In this document: positions 31,022 to 36,341 of the stretch, one piece after another
How positions within the stretch are numbered: position 1 is the stretch's first letter
Layout: every line of letters starts with the position of its first letter
Assembly: GCF_000485595.1 (NCBI RefSeq)
Contig: NW_014577100.1
Coordinates: 172,996-209,336 of the forward strand
Direction: 5' to 3'
From: Priapulus caudatus
Taxonomy: Eukaryota; Priapulida; Priapulimorpha; Priapulimorphida; Priapulidae
Length of the DNA: 36,341 nucleotides
Notes under the pieces: model-generated
Seen by the model: only the letters and a program-made list of their open reading frames with translations
The model's database searches: none
What the model was told of the DNA's origin: nothing
Program-made: the position numbers and the translations under genes

Positions 31022-32274
31022 AAAGTACTTGCACGCAGCGGTTGTCAAGCGGGACTGGCCAGAGAGTACAGATAGTGAGTAGCGGGGGGGGCAAGACTGG
31101 TGCATTGCAGTGAGCTGTGGGGGACGATACAGCCAAGCCAGTGATCAGATGCAGCGTGAGAGCAGTCAGTGGATCAGTGTTCACGTGGAGAGCAAGTCAC
31201 GTAGGAAACAGACACGGATGCACAGATCTGCATGGTAATGCAGTTGCAACCTTGCAAGACAGCAGAGAGCAGCAGGCCAGTGGATCAGAGCAAGCGCGGA
31301 AGACAATCCGACACTAGACATGACGCTGTGTGGGCATGGAGAGACAGCAAGCCATGTGAAGCGAGCCGCGGTAGGAGACACGTGAGACACCGAGGCAGAG
31401 AGCGCTAGCACGTGATGTAGACTGTAGACAGTTAGGCAGAGAGAGGCGAGTGCGGGGTAACACTGTGGGCGTTACTGAGGACACAACGCGTCACGTGGCA
31501 TATGAGACCTGAGTACAGAGTTGATGGCGCGTGGCTACGGAGTGACCGCTTCATAGTTCTGACTCGTCATTCTATTCACGCCGTTTGCTGAGATCACTCT
31601 GCCATGACACTTGAAGTCTGCCTATTGATATAACAGTTAAGACAGTCATTTACCCACGCGTGCATAGCAGATCTTAGGACACACAGGTGGTAATAGGTAC
31701 ACGACAATCACATGCGGAAAGCATCAACACAGCACATTCAGCAGCAGCAGCATGTTGCTGTTAGTTAGTAGCAGCGAGCAGCAGCAGTTAACAACTAATA
31801 ATATATTATATATAATAACAGTCAATAAAATTAAACGCTCAAGCATTTAGCAACAATAGACGCTACTGCGGATTTTCGACGATAGCTAGGTCTACAAAGA
31901 AGCAGCACGCGTGAACGCGAGATGAGATCAGACTGAACAGCCATAGTAGCAATTCCCTGTGAGAGCAACATCTCTTCGTAGACAAACATGGCGGCTACGG
32001 AAATCTTAAATACTACGACGAATGCGACAGATAATTAAAATTCTATTAAACTGCGGTTTGCAATCTAGTCTTTAAAATAGTGGGCTTTTATGTTCTGGGG
32101 CATTGTGTAATATTCCAACTGATGCTCTTGTCATGTTATTTTAATGATCTGGCGCGCGGGCGAAATCTTTGCGTTGATTTTCGTACGATAGTTTTGTTTA
32201 GTCACGCTCCACGTAACTGTCCAAATAGCCTACGCATGTAATAATATGGCCTAATATTATTCATTATATTTCAG

Positions 32275-32300
32275 CTTTTCTTTGTCGTGCCCTTGCCCGA
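32275..32300 (+). pseudogene. Noisy copy of the 24-nt microexon
   Basis: Between TATATTTCAG and GTAAGTAC, CTTTTCTTTGTCGTGCCCTTG-like sequence is 26 nt instead of 24. The splice sites are retained and the frame is lost. Confidence 0.5.
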
Positions 32301-34813
32301 GTAAGTACATGCTACTGGGCTGAGAATAACTGGCAGAATTGTTAGTTTTTACATTAAGTTCTAATTTGTGTTGTGCGCTGTCACAAACACCAATTCCTTG
32401 TTTGGGACACTGTGTAGCATTCAATAATCGCTGATGTCTTACAATAATACGTTTATGTATAATAGAGATCAGTTGTTCAATATCGTTCGCTAACATTCGG
32501 TCATTGTGTCATTGTATTATATAACTGTGGGTAGATGTTGAATACGAGCAGGTTATTTGCTGTGTATATATATTTATATACAATATATATAAGTGTATAT
32601 TTTTATCACTTCGGTATATACATATAACCATAACTAATATAATATATCAGACAACGAGTCGTATTGACATTGTTTCTGGCCATGGCAGTACTCCGCTTGA
32701 TCTCATTGCTAGTGGACGGGAAACGCGTTGACCGTTTCATATATTATCTGTATATTGTAATACCAGCAGTTAATCGGGCCACGACGTGCGATATCGTTAA
32801 CTAATCTCTTGTTGTATTAAATAATGTTTTATGGCATATTATGTGTAATGACCTGTACACGCACGGTAATTCGTTTAATAATACTGGTATATAATATAAT
32901 TGAGCGTATTCAAATGATCTTTTTTTTTGCTATTAAGTGATCACGAGTTACAGTTATCAGGCAGCTGACGCCATCTATTCAGAATCGTTTCCGTTAATTC
33001 GAATCTCTGTGTATATATATCAGGAGTTAGATGAATAGGGAAATATATTATTAACCTATTTAGGGCGATATGGGGATTCCCTTATTATTACTCTCTGATA
33101 TATATAGCGAAAATTATTTATTATTTAGATTTACTAGTAGTATGCGCGTGTAGAGATTTTATCACGCGTTGCAACGTCGTAGCGCAGGTGTCGTCTTCAA
33201 CATAGCCTTGTAGTATATAATCCGGAAGTACGGCGAATAGTGTTTCGGCTAAACTACAGCTCTCATCATGGTCGCTCGTCCTCACCGCGCTAGCTAGAGC
33301 TGTTTGTGTTCGGCTTTGCGCTTTAGGTGGCGCATGATGTCCGCCACTAACTTTGTTCTCGGTGCGGATCGCTGCTGCTGCGCCTGCGAATGTGTGATGA
33401 ACGATAGAACTTGCAGAACATATATGAACGCGGCGTCTGTGGAATTATGGCACTAGGGAGGTTTGCCAATATGCGCACTCATGACGCGTGTGATATTGTA
33501 TTGCGTCATCGCGGTAGGACGCATGCATGTGAAGGGAGGAAAGGGGCGCTTCCGATGTCAGGGCCTACACGCTGCGTCCACCTGCTGGTTAAATGGGCTC
33601 GTGTTTCGTCCTCACACTATGCGCAAGGCCGGAACAGGTGTAGCGGCCTGCCTGTTGGTTTGGCGCGCTCTGATCGCGGATTGGAGTGGATGACTGTGTA
33701 GATTGTTCATTGGCATCGTTTTCAAACGCATGTTCTGAGGTACTCGAGATTCAAGTGACGAGTAGAGAATGAACGATGAGAGTATGTAACACACGGATAG
33801 ATCATGTACTAACTTGTCTAGCATTTTAAAAGCCAATTTCTTTCATGGATAAAGAGTTGTATATTGAGAAATGATGGTGGTGCGAAAGCGATGCGTGACT
33901 ATTTTGCTGCTCGTTCCACAAATGTCACCATCTTCTTAACGAGAATATGGCGGCCGTGAGAAACACTTTCCTTAATTAAGAGGCCGTATTTTAATTAAGT
34001 GTTAATTATCATGGCTCCGATAGGACGTTCAAGCATTTGTGATAGTAGCAGCACTCGTACATATATCAAGTTTAAAACTATGCGTTTTGAAGTATGTTAA
34101 GTTGCCGGTAAGATGATCAATTGGTGGCAAACCAACTGAATATCGCGCCTAACATTGCCTATTCGACCTTCTAATATATGTACAATAAAATATTGTGCCG
34201 ACCGAACTACTTTATGACAAATATTACGTCGTCTGCAATATCAGTTTCAGTTTGCATTATAGCTGGTGGCATCGCTCTAAAGTTAGCATAATTGCTTTAA
34301 CATTTAGGCACTTAGCGACTCGCGTTATGTCTTCGCTCTTATCAATAACCTTAAGTTATCAGATTCTTACTAGCAAACGATGAGTGAAAGTTTTCAGTGG
34401 AACTCGTAGTGTAACTCGCGTGGTCTTTTCATTATGTATGAATGTCGTGTGTCAGAAATTGGAGCGCCTGGCAGCTAATATTAAATTACATTACGCCCGC
34501 TCACCCGCGAGAATTTGCAGCCGTTTATAAAGGACCACTTTCTCATCAATCTATGTCGAGTCGACTAGGTGATTTTCTTGTAATGACGATTCGAGTTATA
34601 GTGTCACGCTTGATCGATATATGAATGTATCATGTGGTATCGTTTCAATTGTGATAACATAATTGTTCTATCATTTCGTAGTGTAATTATTGTTCTCGAT
34701 TTTGTTTATCTAGCTCAATGATTATCTGTATTCTTGCTTAACTATTAAACAAAAGTTATATCAAATGGAAAACTTTCCTCTTTGATCAGTGTTTACGTAT
34801 TTTACTTGCCAGT

Positions 34814-34853
34814 TCAATGGAGTTTCATGTGACGACGTGGCTACCCAACATGG
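34814..34853 (+). pseudogene. Noisy copy of the 25249-25289 exon
   Basis: TTCAATGGAGTTTCATGTGA and onward, after TTGCCAG and before GTACATT, matches the exon with indels and cannot be read in frame. Confidence 0.6.
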
Positions 34854-35879
34854 TACATTAGCAATTGATTATAATTGCAAATTTCAAATTAGTTTTAATT
34901 GCTCTGCTGGGTTTAATCGGATGTACATCTCCATTTAAAATGTTACTTTTTTTCTCTAAAACAAATAGCGCGGACATTATATCAAGCTGCAAAAGATTTG
35001 CACCTCTACACGCACGCAGCGCACTTCACGCACGCCAAAAAATAAACGCACACGCACGTACATTACACACGCCTTGCGCACCCGCTATGGCAACTCATTC
35101 ACGCAACGTTTTAACACACAGAGGACATGCTCACGGTGTGTACGAAGAAATAGGACATAGTTCCTTTTTATAGACGTCTCTACAGCGGGGACTGAATTCA
35201 CACGTTAATATAAATCGAATGCTAGTAAACCACGTCCTAAACCAGCATAAGATTTTATATAAAGTGCTGAACATTTGGACAAACGTGCGATACAGTCGTC
35301 GTTTTCCCATGCACGAGTAACTCACCCACAGATGCAAGTAGTTCAGACCATCGGGCCAGTTGTGTATACTTAAGGTTACTGGACTGCCTGCTATTGTGTT
35401 GATGGATACAAATGTCGCTAACACCAGTGACTATCGTGCTTCCACTAACATTCGTGTTTTGAATTCTATTCACGTACACATTTCTCCAATTGCTACAACG
35501 AGCAAGCTAGTAATGGTTACGTTACGGTGCAGGCAGTGTCGTTGACTGATTGTGTCGTTTCGCGACAGCTCATGGTAAATTACGTGTAGTTCAGGTAGTT
35601 GCTATTGACCAAGTTGGATGCACGCAGACAGTTACGTGAATGCTTCATTCGTGTGCCATGACGAAGCGGTAGTTGCAGTTAAAAATCAGGTAGTTATGTT
35701 CACAGCTCGTGCGCTTGCATGATTAACGCATGTGTTTTACATGTAGAGGCAGACTAATTCGTTACACGATCAGGTGTTACGTGAACTCAAGGTAGTTTGC
35801 ATGAAGCTCTGTTGTTACGTGAACATATCAATGTTGTTTGCTGAAACCAGGTATGTTAGTTAACCTGACATTATCAGCG

Positions 35880-36070
35880 TATGTGCGCGTAATGTGTGGA
35901 ATGTGTGTGCGTGTGTGCGGCGCGTTGTCGTGTGTGTTGTGTGTGTGTGTGTGTTGTGTGTGTGTGCTGTGGTGTGTGTATGTGTTGTTTTGTGTGTTTG
36001 TTATGAGAAATGTGCTGCGCTGCGCGTGCTGTTGTGCGGGTGTGAGTGTGACGTTGCATGTGTGTGCATT
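35880..36070. repeat. Degenerate (GT)n tract
   Basis: GT-rich stretch where the noisy copy loses alignment with 26270-26310. Its Cys-Val and Thr-His open frames are repeat artefacts. Confidence 0.85.
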
Positions 36071-36341
36071 GTAATATATAGATATGCAGATAGGATATAC
36101 AGTGTTTGTTCTTTAATTAATGTTTAGTAATGTTGTACTTTTTATGTCAATGTGCTACAGCTACTTACTATGCTTACTCGTCATTATGATTCTGTGTAAC
36201 GAGTATAATTAGTCGAGCTTCATATGCCTACTTTTGAAAACTGTTTATGCCATTTACCTGTTTATGTACATCATCTGAACATGGTTCCATTCACTAGTTG
36301 TTTGTAGATATATTCTGTTAACGATATATTAATGTAAATGC
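36071..36341. other. Unique tail, nothing recognised
   Basis: AT-rich, without a match elsewhere in the window, no exon-like segment and no transposon ends seen. Confidence 0.6.

Larger units (their letters stand above)
29661..35930 (+). repeat. Noisy direct copy of about 19340-26300
   Basis: Follows the earlier block in order: CT array, last exon, AG-rich flank, CAN repeat, microexon, hairpin, CTCF-like segment, 25249 exon, minisatellite. Indels every 10-20 bases break every frame. The N gap and C-rich minisatellite are not represented; only about 100 bases of CT-rich sequence lie between the corresponding flanks (about 30605-30705). The error style is that of uncorrected long reads. Nothing in it should be annotated as an independent gene. 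Confidence 0.85.

Overview
The window looks like intron-rich nuclear DNA from a metazoan, most likely an aquatic invertebrate. The signs are GT-AG introns with polypyrimidine tracts, dense (GT)n, (CT)n and (AAG)n microsatellites, several minisatellites, a TTAGGG-type interstitial telomeric repeat and a hAT transposon remnant. There is no bacterial-style gene packing. Most long open frames are low-complexity translations (Thr-His, Val-Cys, Ser-Leu runs) and are not genes.

One protein-coding gene can be supported. It lies on the + strand and was reconstructed by hand from short exons with matching splice phases. It resembles the IRAG/LRMP (MRVI1/JAW1) family: coiled-coil, tail-anchored ER proteins that in vertebrates bind IP3 receptors and, for IRAG1, cGMP kinase I. 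Exons: 4540-4680 (coiled coil), about 11882-11963, 13525-13574, a 24-nt microexon 22809-22832, 25249-25289, 26765-26824, 28243-28403, 28696-28842, 29410-29532, and a last exon 21424-21580 encoding a C-terminal membrane anchor and stop. From about 11.9 kb onward, every junction (2/2, 1/1, 1/1, 0/0, 0/0, 2/2, 2/2, 2/2) joins in frame. The 5' end of the gene, and at least one coiled-coil exon between 4.7 and 11.9 kb, are missing.

The exon order in the window is not the order in the protein: the last exon lies before five exons that must precede it. The window is also full of direct repeats. Bases 1-163 equal 29498-29660 with substitutions only. Bases 1-1610 recur at 14574-19250 with many small indels and a 3-kb insertion. 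Bases about 19340-26300 recur at 29661-35930, again riddled with indels. A run of exactly 25 N sits at 20363-20387. The simplest reading is a misordered assembly whose gaps were filled with uncorrected long reads; a real partial tandem duplication of the gene's 3' half is the alternative.

Layout: 1-1610 intron following the 29410 exon; 1611-4539 non-coding with a GA tract and a 541-bp hAT remnant; 4540-14573 the 5' part of the gene; 14574-19250 noisy copy of 1-1610 with insertion; 19310-21580 array of decayed copies of the last exon's acceptor region, ending in the real last exon; 21581-29660 flank or intron plus six exons; 29661-36341 noisy duplicate.

The most unusual biology is that array. 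The splice acceptor and first 60 or so bases of the terminal exon are repeated at least nine times between CT tracts, and the last copies are in frame with the real exon.
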